Below, piece by piece: positions 1-5,869 of a DNA stretch of 8,656 bases. The notes beneath the pieces were generated by a model that was not told the DNA's origin, searched no databases, and saw only the letters and a list, made by a program, of their open reading frames with translations. The DNA is from a bacterium (GTDB lineage: Bacteria > Bacteroidota > Bacteroidia > Cytophagales > Thermonemataceae). The position numbers and the translations under genes were made by a program. The first letter of the stretch is position 1; every line of letters begins with the position of its first letter. The stretch covers positions 1-8,656 of the forward strand of contig JANYGM010000201.1 of NCBI GenBank assembly GCA_025362415.1, in the 5' to 3' direction.

Positions 1-14
1 TTTTCTTCAGACAT
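1..14 (-). CDS. 5' edge of a divergent response regulator gene (partial, paralogue of the gene at 270)
   Basis: Only the first four codons (M-S-E-E) and two further bases lie inside the window. Read on the minus strand from position 14, they are identical to the first 14 bases of the response regulator gene that starts at 270. The 36 bases upstream are also identical, as one arm of a perfect 50-bp inverted repeat. I infer a divergent paralogue of that gene, because the identity includes the leader, the ATG and the following codons. A minus-strand promoter of good consensus (positions 150-120) points toward it. The alternative is that only this end was copied and no full gene follows, which the window cannot settle. 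Confidence 0.5.
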
Positions 15-50
15 AATTCTATTTAGTTTAAAGCTTAAGTTTAGATTTTT
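1..50 (+). repeat. Left arm of a perfect 50-bp inverted repeat
   Basis: The reverse complement of these 50 bases matches 234-283 without a mismatch. The arm may continue left of the window. Inside the repeat the match decays at once (position 51 against 233). The arm contains 14 bases of the divergent partial coding region and 36 bases of its leader. Confidence 0.97.
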
Positions 51-119
51 TGAGCTTAAAAAGTTATTTTTAATTGCTTTTTTTAATTACTTTTTTAATT
101 TTATGTGTTACCAATTTCA

Positions 120-150
120 CAAAAGTAATCAAAAATTAGATGAAGACAAA
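120..150 (-). promoter_or_regulatory. Bacteroidota-type promoter reading leftward
   Basis: On the minus strand, TTTG at 150-147 is followed after exactly 19 bases by TACTTTTG at 127-120. This fits the Bacteroidota primary sigma consensus TTTG-N19-TANNTTTG fully. It points toward the partial divergent gene at 14-1 and would give a leader of roughly 100 bases. Confidence 0.65.
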
Positions 151-172
151 GAAAAATCTTTTTTTTTGTCTT
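143..172. promoter_or_regulatory. Palindrome placing the two divergent -33 boxes back to back
   Basis: AAGACAAA (143-150) and TTTGTCTT (165-172) form an inverted repeat. A-rich and T-rich stretches between them could extend a hairpin. Each arm supplies a TTTG -33 box, one for each direction. It could be an operator for an autoregulator or simply the symmetrical core of a divergent promoter. No binding protein can be named. Confidence 0.4.
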
Positions 173-198
173 AATTTTATTTTTTATTGATAAATTTA
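165..198 (+). promoter_or_regulatory. Weaker promoter candidate reading toward the response regulator
   Basis: TTTG at 165-168 is followed after 22 bases by TAAATTTA at 191-198, which is seven of eight bases of TANNTTTG. The spacing is at the long end of the accepted range. If used, it would drive the gene at 270 with a leader of about 65 bases. Confidence 0.3.
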
Positions 199-233
199 CT
201 CAAATATTCATCATTACAATTAGGAAAAGCACC

Positions 234-283
234 AAAAATCTAAACTTAAGCTTTAAACTAAATAGAATTATGTCTGAAGAAAA
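234..283 (+). repeat. Right arm of the perfect 50-bp inverted repeat
   Basis: Exact reverse complement of positions 1-50. It covers the last 36 bases of the leader and the first 14 bases of the response regulator coding region, including its ATG at 270. Confidence 0.97.
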
Positions 284-680
284 AAAGTACAAAACTATAA
301 TGTTGATTGATGATAATGAAATTGACAATCTTATCAACCAAAAAATTGTAGAAGCATCTAATATATGTGAAAATATTTTTTCACATACAGGAGGTAAAAG
401 TGCCATAGAATTTTTGAAAAATATGGAAAAAATTGCCTCTGCCATAGAAGCTCTTCCAGAAGTGATTTTTTTGGATATTGATATGCCATTGATGGACGGT
501 TTTCAATTTTTAGAAGAATTTGAAGCTCTTACAGATGCAACCAAAGCACATTGCAAGATTGTAATGCTTACCTCTTCTATCAATCCACAAGATATGAACA
601 AATCTCAAAAATACCCATTTGTAAAAAAATATATCAACAAACCACTCACACAAGACAACCTTAGAAAATTAGAATTATAA
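270..680 (+). CDS. Single-domain response regulator (CheY-like receiver)
   Basis: A 136-residue protein consisting of one receiver domain and no output domain. The acidic pocket is D14-D15, the predicted phosphoacceptor is D69 in the LDIDMP motif, the conserved Thr is T101 in MLTSS, and the invariant Lys is K124 before Pro in the NKP motif. This is the layout of the stand-alone receivers common in Cytophagales, which usually accept phosphate from hybrid or unlinked histidine kinases; no kinase lies nearby. It acts in the cytoplasm, and its partner is unknown. The ATG is supported by the A-rich leader TAAACTAAAT six bases upstream and by the inverted repeat, which preserves this start in both arms. 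The DUF1573 gene follows 108 bases downstream without an evident terminator or promoter between them, so cotranscription is possible. Confidence 0.93.
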   Translation: MSEEKKYKTIMLIDDNEIDNLINQKIVEASNICENIFSHTGGKSAIEFLKNMEKIASAIEALPEVIFLDIDMPLMDGFQFLEEFEALTDATKAHCKIVMLTSSINPQDMNKSQKYPFVKKYINKPLTQDNLRKLEL

Positions 681-788
681 GGTTTTTAATGTTGTTTTTA
701 GTAAGATTTTAAGTAAGTCTGTGATTAGTTGATATTATTTAAAATTCACAATTATTTAGAAATCCATCAAACTAAACTATAAAAGTAT

Positions 789-1577
789 ATGAAAAAATAC
801 CTAAAAAATGCTATTTTGACTGCTATTTTTGGTTTTGTAGCTACTTTTGCTGCACATTCTGCTATGGCGCAGGGAGAAATAAAATTTGAAAAAGAAAGCC
901 ATAATTTTGGCGTTGTCAATGAAGGTGTACAAGCCAAATATGATTTTGTGTTCTTAAATACTGGTAATCAGCCTGTTATCATACAGAGTGTAAATGCTTC
1001 TTGTGGTTGCACAACTCCTTTTTATACAAAAGAACCAATTTTACCCAACAAAAAAGGGCTAATTTCTGCCTCTTTTGATAGTAATGGTCGTCCTGGCGTG
1101 TTTAATAAATCTGTAACAGTAGTCAGTAATGCCAAAAATGGTAGTATTACTTTGACTATTCAAGGAGAAGTAAAAGGCAAAACACAAGAACAAATAGATG
1201 CCTCAAAAATCATTTTGACTTTGGACAAGCAAAACCACGACTTTGGAAACATACAAGCAGGACAAACTGTAGCGCAAAAATTCACTGTAAAAAATACTGG
1301 AAAAGCTGATTTGACTATTTCATCTGTGCAATCTGACTGTCGTTGTGTAACACATACTATTTCAAAAAATACCATCAAAGCAGGTGAAACTGCTACTTTG
1401 GAACTTCGTTATACACCGAGCGGTAGCTCGTCAGGTACAAAACAAGTAAAAAATAATGTTAATATTTTTTCTAATGATAATGTTACTGGGATAACACAAA
1501 TCACACTTACTGCCAATATTGGTGGCGTGAGTATTATGAAAGAAAAAAGCGCACAAGCTAATCCTTTTGGATTTTAA
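789..1577 (+). CDS. Exported protein with two DUF1573 domains
   Basis: A 262-residue protein with an N-terminal signal peptide: KK at 2-3, a hydrophobic core at about 8-22, and AMA-Q at 25-28 as the probable signal peptidase I site. Two DUF1573 (immunoglobulin-like, ASPM/SPD-2/Hydin-related) domains follow, at about 31-128 and 142-245. Each has the family pattern of H-x-F-G near the start (38-41, 150-153), N-T-G (57-59, 169-171) and a C-x-C pair (C72/C74, C184/C186). The last residues (NPFGF) lie outside the domains. Such proteins are abundant in Bacteroidota, are exported, and have no established reaction. The start is the first ATG before the signal peptide, with TAAACTATAA six bases upstream. 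A strong terminator ends the unit before gldH. Confidence 0.9.
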   Translation: MKKYLKNAILTAIFGFVATFAAHSAMAQGEIKFEKESHNFGVVNEGVQAKYDFVFLNTGNQPVIIQSVNASCGCTTPFYTKEPILPNKKGLISASFDSNGRPGVFNKSVTVVSNAKNGSITLTIQGEVKGKTQEQIDASKIILTLDKQNHDFGNIQAGQTVAQKFTVKNTGKADLTISSVQSDCRCVTHTISKNTIKAGETATLELRYTPSGSSSGTKQVKNNVNIFSNDNVTGITQITLTANIGGVSIMKEKSAQANPFGF

Positions 1578-1597
1578 TAAACTAAAATTTATATACT

Positions 1598-1632
1598 AAA
1601 AAAGCCTTTCTACTATTTTGAGAGGCTTTTTT
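1598..1632 (+). terminator. Rho-independent terminator after the DUF1573 gene
   Basis: AAAAAAGCCTTTC (1598-1610) pairs with GAGAGGCTTTTTT (1620-1632) through a 9-base loop, with one G-U pair. The A-tract/T-tract symmetry could allow use on both strands, but the genes on either side run rightward. Confidence 0.85.
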
Positions 1633-1698
1633 GTATAGATTTTTCTTGCTTGTAAAGATACAAACGGCTTAAAAAACAAAAGGAATAACATAAAATCA

Positions 1699-2193
1699 AT
1701 GAATAAACAAGTAAAAAACAGTATTTTAATAGCCTTATTTTCCTTACAATTCCTGTTTTTTGCGGTTTCGTGCAAAGATAATGGCATTATTTATGAGCAA
1801 ACAAAAGACATAGACAATGGTAAATGGAAAGTAGCTGATGTGTATTCTTGTGGTTTTCAAATTGAAGATGTAAGCAAAACTTATGATATTTCTTACATTA
1901 TACGAAACTCCTCTAAATATGCGTTTTATAATCTTTATGTAACCTATTATTTGGAAGACGACAAAGGCAAAATTATTTCTTCCTCTTTGCAAAATTTGCA
2001 ACTTTTAGATGCTGGTACAGGTGAACCTTTTGGTAGTGGTTTGGGTGATTTGTATGAACACGAAATAACGGCACTTGATAAGTTTAAATTTCCACAAAAA
2101 GGAAATTATAAATTTAAAGTGAAGCAATATATGCGTCAAGACCCTATAAATGAGATATTTACGGTAGGTGCGAGAGTTAAGAAAAATCTTTAA
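1699..2193 (+). CDS. gldH: Gliding motility lipoprotein GldH
   Basis: A 164-residue lipoprotein. The signal peptide has a hydrophobic stretch at about 9-23 ending in a lipobox-like A-V-S-C, with C25 as the lipidated residue. The mature part carries stretches I recognise from GldH: IYEQTKDIDNGKW (31-43), an I-R-N-x-x-x-Y pattern followed by N-L-Y-V (68-81), GSGLGDLYEHE (112-122), FPQKGNY (131-137) and MRQDP (145-149). The length fits the family. GldH is an envelope lipoprotein required for gliding in Flavobacterium and associated with the gliding/type IX secretion machinery; its exact role is not settled. The Asp after C25 at mature position 3 does not by itself fix which membrane holds it. 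The gene stands alone behind the terminator at 1598-1632. No full-consensus promoter is visible. The assignment is by recalled similarity, not alignment. Confidence 0.85.
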   Translation: MNKQVKNSILIALFSLQFLFFAVSCKDNGIIYEQTKDIDNGKWKVADVYSCGFQIEDVSKTYDISYIIRNSSKYAFYNLYVTYYLEDDKGKIISSSLQNLQLLDAGTGEPFGSGLGDLYEHEITALDKFKFPQKGNYKFKVKQYMRQDPINEIFTVGARVKKNL

Positions 2194-2208
2194 TTGCCCC
2201 CTTTTCAG

Positions 2209-2321
2209 AATCAGGATTTACAAGATGACAAGATAAATACAAAGATAATACAAAGATAATACAAAGAAAAAGTTGTATTCTGTATTATCCTGAAAATCCT
2301 AAAATCTTATAAATCCTGATT
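2209..2321. repeat. Palindromic intergenic repeat (AATCAGGAT type) downstream of gldH
   Basis: An 18-base left arm (2209-2226, beginning AATCAGGATTTA) is the reverse complement, with one mismatch, of the right arm at 2304-2321. Inside lie an 11-base direct repeat GATAATACAAA (2244-2254 and 2255-2265) and its inverted counterpart GTATTATCCTG (2282-2292), so a long nested hairpin is possible. It may act as a transcription end for gldH. The core GGATAATACA is shared with the hairpin at 7672-7720. Confidence 0.8.
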
Positions 2322-2356
2322 AAAAATACGCTACTAAAATTAAACTAAATAATGTT

Positions 2357-3124
2357 ATGGTTAATGTTTTTTCAAGTGTAATCTTCATTACAATTGCCGT
2401 AGTGATTGGTTATGGTACTTTGGAGTGGTTGCAAATCCCTAAAGGTACACTCACGGACTGGATTGTGGGTTTGGTGTCGTGTTGGTGGCTTATTGTGGTG
2501 GTGGTGATGCCTTGGAATGTGCATTTTTCTGCCAAAGAGGTGCTGGATGAAATCAAAATTTCTCGCCAAAGAGATATGAAAATAGACCCAGAGAATGAAA
2601 TTTATGCGGAAAAAATAACAAAAAGGTACTTGATTATTGCTGTTAGCTTACATATTATTTCTGCAATAGGGCTTGCGTTACTGACATTTTTCAATATCAC
2701 CGTTATTGGCTATTGGGGTGCTATTGTAGCTCTTTTACTTATGGGTTTGCGCCCCGCAGTACGTTTGCAGGCATATATTGTGAGTCGTTTGTATAGCATT
2801 AAACAAACAACTTTTTATCCTCGTGAAGATACACAGGAATTGCGTAGTAGGTTTTATGAAATGGAAACTCGTCTAAATTCCTTAGATAACTTATTGGATA
2901 TGAATACGCCTAGCTCTTTTATTTCAAAATTACAGGATAATATTAAACATCAAGAAAGTATTTTGCAAAAGCTACGTATCAAAGTGGAAGATAATGATGT
3001 AAAAAATAAAGCAGAACACGAACAAATCAGCCGTAGCATAGAAGAAGGTATTAGCAAACTTTCAGAAGATACCAAGTTTTTGGGTCAAGTACGTGATTTA
3101 GTGAAGTTTATAAAAACAGCTTAG
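2357..3124 (+). CDS. Unrecognised membrane protein, four predicted helices plus coiled-coil tail
   Basis: A 255-residue protein that I do not recognise. Hydrophobic segments lie at about 4-22, 35-55, 91-112 and 115-131. A polar, charged loop of about 35 residues separates the second and third. From about 155 to 250 the sequence is charged and heptad-like (for example SRFYEMETRLNSLDNLL and QDNIKHQESILQKLRIKVE), which suggests a long coiled coil. With Arg/Lys after the fourth segment (R132, R136, R144), the tail is probably cytoplasmic. No catalytic motif is seen. The ATG is supported by TAAACTAAAT six bases upstream, the same leader as at the response regulator gene. It sits alone between two intergenic repeats. 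The layout suggests an oligomeric scaffold or sensor, but that is a guess. Confidence 0.75.
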   Translation: MVNVFSSVIFITIAVVIGYGTLEWLQIPKGTLTDWIVGLVSCWWLIVVVVMPWNVHFSAKEVLDEIKISRQRDMKIDPENEIYAEKITKRYLIIAVSLHIISAIGLALLTFFNITVIGYWGAIVALLLMGLRPAVRLQAYIVSRLYSIKQTTFYPREDTQELRSRFYEMETRLNSLDNLLDMNTPSSFISKLQDNIKHQESILQKLRIKVEDNDVKNKAEHEQISRSIEEGISKLSEDTKFLGQVRDLVKFIKTA

Positions 3125-3333
3125 GAATAATGCCGTTGTTCTATAAAAGACTATATACAGTGAAGTACAACTACTCTAAAAGAGTAATTAGTGGCATTTG
3201 AAGAAAAAAAACACTCTTAAAATATTCTGAAATATAATTGAGGTTTTGGATTTGCAACAAATTGTTGAGTTATATTTTTACTTCCATTAAAAAATAACCT
3301 AACAACTTGATTATCAGCATTTTGCATTTTTTT
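3125..3333. other. Gene-free stretch with weak hairpins only
   Basis: I find no convincing gene here. AATGCC (3129-3134) could pair with GGCATT (3193-3198), enclosing a small TACTCT/AGAGTA hairpin (3172-3186). This may be a weak transcription end for the membrane protein gene. A short palindrome CAACAA-A-TTGTTG lies at 3255-3267. Confidence 0.4.
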
Positions 3334-3361
3334 GTAATTTGTAATTGATAATTCGTAATTG
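3334..3361 (-). repeat. Heptanucleotide tandem tract, four units
   Basis: Four successive 7-base units (GTAATTT, GTAATTG, ATAATTC, GTAATTG). Read on the minus strand they are of the AATTAC/AATTAT type, the same family as the tract at 5870-5925. The tract lies just upstream of the promoter of the lipoprotein gene. Confidence 0.75.
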
Positions 3362-3388
3362 ATTTGCAAAAAGTTTATTAGTTATTTT

Positions 3389-3419
3389 TTTGGAAAGTTT
3401 TGTATTTTTCTTATTTTTG
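3389..3419 (+). promoter_or_regulatory. Promoter of the Cys-rich lipoprotein gene
   Basis: TTTG at 3389-3392, a 19-base spacer, and TATTTTTG at 3412-3419 match the Bacteroidota consensus TTTG-N19-TANNTTTG. Transcription would begin near 3425, leaving a leader of about 20 bases before the ATG at 3446. Confidence 0.6.
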
Positions 3420-3445
3420 AGAATAATTTAAGAAATTATTAAGTA

Positions 3446-3949
3446 ATGAACAAAGTAAAGTTGGCGTTAGGATTTATTTCTAATAAATTTTTGTTGGGTT
3501 TTGGTATAATTGTAGTAGGCTTAATGCTTAATGCGTGTTGTGCCAAACGCTGTCCTTTATCTTCTTGTCATCAAATCAAAGACCATACACATTTTTTTGG
3601 TGCAGAAAACGACAATAATGGTGCAGTTGCCAAACGTGAAGACGTACACAAAGATTTAGATGCGTACTCTGGCGTAAAATGGTGGCGCAGAGTGTTTAAA
3701 AAGAAATATAAAGTAGAAATAAAAGACGAAAATGAAAAGCCTTTGCAGCCTGTTGTAAGAAAAGAAGTTGATTTGAATGGCGACACAATAAGCGTGACAG
3801 AGCCTATGGCAAAAGCTCCAAAAGGTACTTATAAAACTTACAAAAAGTTTGAAAGAGCTAGTTTTTCAGGAAAAAATAAACTGCAATTAGAAAAATTTAC
3901 CTTGAAAAGTAGCGTTCCTGATGGTACACTCAACAAAAAAGGAAAATAA
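3446..3949 (+). CDS. Small Cys-rich lipoprotein of unknown function
   Basis: A 167-residue protein that I cannot assign to a named family. The N-terminus is basic (K3, K5), with a hydrophobic stretch at about 15-28 ending in the lipobox L-N-A-C, so C31 is the likely lipidated residue. It is followed at once by C32, C36 and C41 in the arrangement CC-x3-CP-x3-C, then H42 and H-x-H at 47-49. This cluster could bind a metal or form disulphides near the membrane. An aromatic-basic patch V-K-W-W-R-R-V-F lies at 77-84, and the rest is lysine-rich (mature protein strongly basic). It has its own promoter. Downstream is the convergent PspC-domain gene, separated by a repeat element. It is a secretory lipoprotein with good support; its function is unknown. 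Confidence 0.8.
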   Translation: MNKVKLALGFISNKFLLGFGIIVVGLMLNACCAKRCPLSSCHQIKDHTHFFGAENDNNGAVAKREDVHKDLDAYSGVKWWRRVFKKKYKVEIKDENEKPLQPVVRKEVDLNGDTISVTEPMAKAPKGTYKTYKKFERASFSGKNKLQLEKFTLKSSVPDGTLNKKGK

Positions 3950-3952
3950 CTT

Positions 3953-3987
3953 TGATGTATGATATATGATGTGTGATGTATGATGTG
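3953..3987 (+). repeat. Heptanucleotide tandem repeat TGATRTR, five units
   Basis: Five exact-length 7-base units in a row: TGATGTA, TGATATA, TGATGTG, TGATGTA, TGATGTG. The unit differs from the ATTCAYA family of the other tracts, but the period is the same. It begins three bases after the lipoprotein stop codon. Confidence 0.9.
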
Positions 3988-3994
3988 AATACAT

Positions 3995-4171
3995 TAGAGT
4001 TTTTATTACTTGATAATCAAATGTTTAGCACAAATAAATATCAAAACCACCCCTAACCCCTCCTTAGGAAGGAGGGGAATTTTACTCCCCTCCTTTTTAA
4101 GGAGGGGTTGGGGGTGGTTTTTAGTGCCAATTTATTGTTAAATACTTGATAATCAAACTATAAAAACTCTA
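3995..4171. mobile_element. MITE-like 177-bp inverted-repeat element with GC-rich double hairpin
   Basis: Nested inverted repeats. The outer 12-bp ends match exactly (TAGAGTTTTTAT 3995-4006; ATAAAAACTCTA 4160-4171). The direct repeat TACTTGATAATCAAA occurs at 4007-4021 and 4143-4157, containing the palindrome TTGAT-A-ATCAA. The core is a 23-base arm (4043-4065, AAAACCACCCC...) matching 4099-4121 with one mismatch. Within the core are two identical small hairpins, CCCCTCCTT-N3-AAGGAGGGG, at 4057-4077 and 4087-4107. There is no coding capacity. The core is far richer in G+C than its surroundings. It lies exactly between two convergent genes and could serve both as a terminator. Mobility is inferred from form only; no clear target-site duplication was seen. 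Confidence 0.7.
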
Positions 4172-4390
4172 TTAAACGTCCCAAACGGTATTTCTGTACT
4201 TGCGGAAATGTGAACGCATACTCATAATAAAAGCCAGCGACATATAAACAAATATAGGAGAGCCAAAAGTAATAAAACTTGCATAAATAAAGAACAAACG
4301 TATGCTAGCAGTTGCCACGCCCATTTTTTCCCCCAAACGGGTGCAAACTCCAAAGAATTGCATCTCCCAAATAGAACGAATGTATTTCAT
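4172..4390 (-). CDS. Small PspC-domain membrane protein
   Basis: A 72-residue protein that is essentially one PspC domain. It has a short amphipathic start, the family motif F-G-V-C-T-R-L-G-E-K-M-G (13-24), then I-R-L-F-F and a hydrophobic segment with an F-G-S-P turn (about 30-56). The C-terminus is basic. PspC-domain proteins are membrane proteins linked to envelope stress; stand-alone copies like this are common in Cytophagales and their role is not established. I chose the ATG at 4390 over an upstream ATG at 4447, because the extra 19 residues do not belong to the domain and an A-rich leader precedes 4390. The stop codon touches the end of the repeat element at 3995-4171. It is divergent from ftsY. 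Confidence 0.8.
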   Translation of the reverse strand: MKYIRSIWEMQFFGVCTRLGEKMGVATASIRLFFIYASFITFGSPIFVYMSLAFIMSMRSHFRKYRNTVWDV

Positions 4391-4648
4391 TTTTATTTTG
4401 ATTAACTGGTAATTTCGTGAAAATAATTTGCTAATAAAGTGTAACAATTAGTAAACATACAAAATATAATCCAAAAATCAAAACATTTGATAAAAATTTT
4501 GATTTTAAAAGGTTTTTTCTTATAAAAAATTGTGATAAATAACTTATAATGCACTAAATTATGTATATTGATAAATGCGCAAAATGCAATAGAAATTGTT
4601 TTTGTGTTTTATAAAGATTTTTTGTATAGATTTTGTGAAGATTTTTCG
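4391..4648. other. AT-rich divergent intergenic region between the PspC gene and ftsY
   Basis: No gene is visible. It must hold the promoter of the minus-strand PspC gene, but I find only a near match (minus-strand TATATTTTG near 4461-4469, one base too long between TA and TTTG). The plus-strand promoter of ftsY begins at its right end. Confidence 0.4.
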
Positions 4649-4656
4649 TACATTTG
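4649..4656 (+). promoter_or_regulatory. -7 element of the ftsY promoter
   Basis: TACATTTG matches TANNTTTG exactly and is followed by CG, as often seen in this phylum. The upstream partner is less good: TTTG at 4621-4624 lies 24 bases away, slightly long. Transcription near 4662 would give a leader of about 65 bases that contains the heptad tract. Confidence 0.5.
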
Positions 4657-4688
4657 CGAAAGTGAATAGTTCTAAAAAACTTTTTTGT

Positions 4689-4723
4689 ATTCACTCACAA
4701 CTCACAACTTACAACTCACAATT
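4689..4723 (+). repeat. Heptanucleotide tandem tract in the ftsY leader, five units
   Basis: Five 7-base units: ATTCACT, CACAACT, CACAACT, TACAACT, CACAATT. The tract ends three bases before the ATG of ftsY, so it forms the ribosome-binding region of that mRNA. Copy-number change would alter leader length without touching the reading frame. Confidence 0.85.
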
Positions 4724-4726
4724 CAA

Positions 4727-5683
4727 ATGGGCTTTTTTGATAAATTATTCTCAAAAGAAAAAAAAGAATCCTTAGACAAAGGTTTGGAAAAAACCAAAAC
4801 AAACATCTTCTCAAAAATCAGCAGAGCAATAGTTGGAAAAACAAAAGTAGATGACGAAGTATTAGATAATTTGGAGGAAATCCTTATTTCTGCTGATGTA
4901 GGCGTGGAAACGACTGTGAAAATCATTCGTAGAATAGAAGAACGTGCAAAAAAAGATAAATATATCAATGCAGAAGAATTAGATAAGATTTTGCGTCAAG
5001 AAGTTGCGGCACTTTTGGAGGAAAATAAATCCCTTAATCAAAATTTTGAACTTCCTGTGCTTGATACGCCTTATGTGATGATGGTCGTGGGCGTGAATGG
5101 TGTAGGAAAAACTACCACAATAGGAAAAATAGCTGCACAATATCATCAAATGGGCAAAAAAGTTGTTTTGGGTGCGGCTGATACGTTTCGTGCTGCTGCC
5201 GTAACACAGTTAAAACTCTGGGGAGAACGTGTAGGCGTGCCTGTTATTGAGTTAGGAATGAATAAAGAACCTTCTGCAGTGGTTTTTGAGGCGGCAAAAC
5301 GTGCTACTGAAATGAAAGCTGATATTTTGATTATTGATACTGCAGGGCGTTTGCACAACAAATTGCACCTTATGAATGAGCTTTCTAAGATGAAAAAAAC
5401 TATCCAAAAGTTTATTCCTGATGCGCCACACGAGGTTTTGCTCGTACTTGATGGAAGTACAGGACAAAATGCTGTGATACAAGCCCGAGAATTTACTAAA
5501 ACTACAGAGGTAACCTCACTAGCTATCACCAAACTAGATGGAACGGCAAAAGGTGGTGTAGTAATTGGAATTTCTGATGAATTTAAAATACCTGTTAAAT
5601 ATATTGGTGTGGGTGAAAAAGTAGAAGATTTGCAGATTTTCAATAGTGTGGAGTTTGTGGATTCTTTGTTTAAGAATGACTAA
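4727..5683 (+). CDS. ftsY: Signal recognition particle receptor FtsY
   Basis: A 318-residue SRP-family GTPase that docks SRP-bound ribosomes at the inner membrane for cotranslational insertion. It begins MGFFDKLF, a typical amphipathic start for Bacteroidota FtsY, which lacks the long acidic A domain of E. coli. The N domain is at about 20-100, with the G domain after it. Motifs: G1 GVNGVGKT (122-129), DTFRAAA (152-158), G3 DTAGR (204-208), G4 TKLD (268-271) with GTAKGG after it, and the closing GVGEKVEDL motif near 301-309. An in-frame TTG 42 bases upstream is rejected as the start, since those codons are made of the heptad tract. It has its own promoter and a terminator, with no operon partners. 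Confidence 0.97.
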   Translation: MGFFDKLFSKEKKESLDKGLEKTKTNIFSKISRAIVGKTKVDDEVLDNLEEILISADVGVETTVKIIRRIEERAKKDKYINAEELDKILRQEVAALLEENKSLNQNFELPVLDTPYVMMVVGVNGVGKTTTIGKIAAQYHQMGKKVVLGAADTFRAAAVTQLKLWGERVGVPVIELGMNKEPSAVVFEAAKRATEMKADILIIDTAGRLHNKLHLMNELSKMKKTIQKFIPDAPHEVLLVLDGSTGQNAVIQAREFTKTTEVTSLAITKLDGTAKGGVVIGISDEFKIPVKYIGVGEKVEDLQIFNSVEFVDSLFKND

Positions 5684-5686
5684 AAT

Positions 5687-5714
5687 AATTAGGAATTTTT
5701 AATTAGGAATTGTG
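5687..5714 (-). repeat. Heptanucleotide tandem tract after ftsY, four units
   Basis: Four 7-base units: AATTAGG, AATTTTT, AATTAGG, AATTGTG. On the minus strand they read CCTAATT-like, so this is the ATTCCTA family in reverse orientation. It starts three bases after the ftsY stop. Confidence 0.75.
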
Positions 5715-5762
5715 AATGAATACAAAACATAAAACACAAAACGTAATACTTACATAAACAAA

Positions 5763-5790
5763 AAAGCTATCCAAATTGGGTAGCTTTCTT
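5763..5790 (+). terminator. Terminator-like hairpin downstream of ftsY
   Basis: AAAGCTATCC (5763-5772) pairs with GGGTAGCTTT (5778-5787) through a 5-base loop, with one G-U pair. The downstream T-run is short and interrupted by C. An A-run on the left side could make it serve the minus-strand anti-sigma gene too. Confidence 0.65.
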
Positions 5791-5869
5791 GACATTGGAC
5801 TGAATTGTTTAATTGTTTTTGTATTTCTTATTAAATCTAATGAACTTATCCACAAATATGCTGTATCTC

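Noticed and set aside
1627..1643. TTTTTTGTATAGATTTT shared with 4618-4634 as a possible common promoter element
   Set aside because: One copy begins in the T-run of a terminator, neither has a proper TANNTTTG at a suitable distance, and the sequence is low complexity.
2372..2569. Minus-strand frame with a run of histidines that could suggest a metal-binding protein
   Set aside because: It is antisense to the first two membrane helices of the gene at 2357; the histidines come from the GTG/GTGGTG valine codons on the other strand.
4391..4447. Longer form of the PspC-domain protein starting at 4447
   Set aside because: The extra 19 residues are outside the domain, and stand-alone PspC proteins are usually about 70 residues long.
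4685..4726. Upstream in-frame TTG start for ftsY adding 14 residues
   Set aside because: The added codons consist of the heptad repeat tract, while MGFFDKLF at 4727 is the typical start of Bacteroidota FtsY.
5146..5643. Long (165-codon) minus-strand frame inside ftsY
   Set aside because: It is the antisense of conserved GTPase motifs, has no leader of its own and no recognisable domain.
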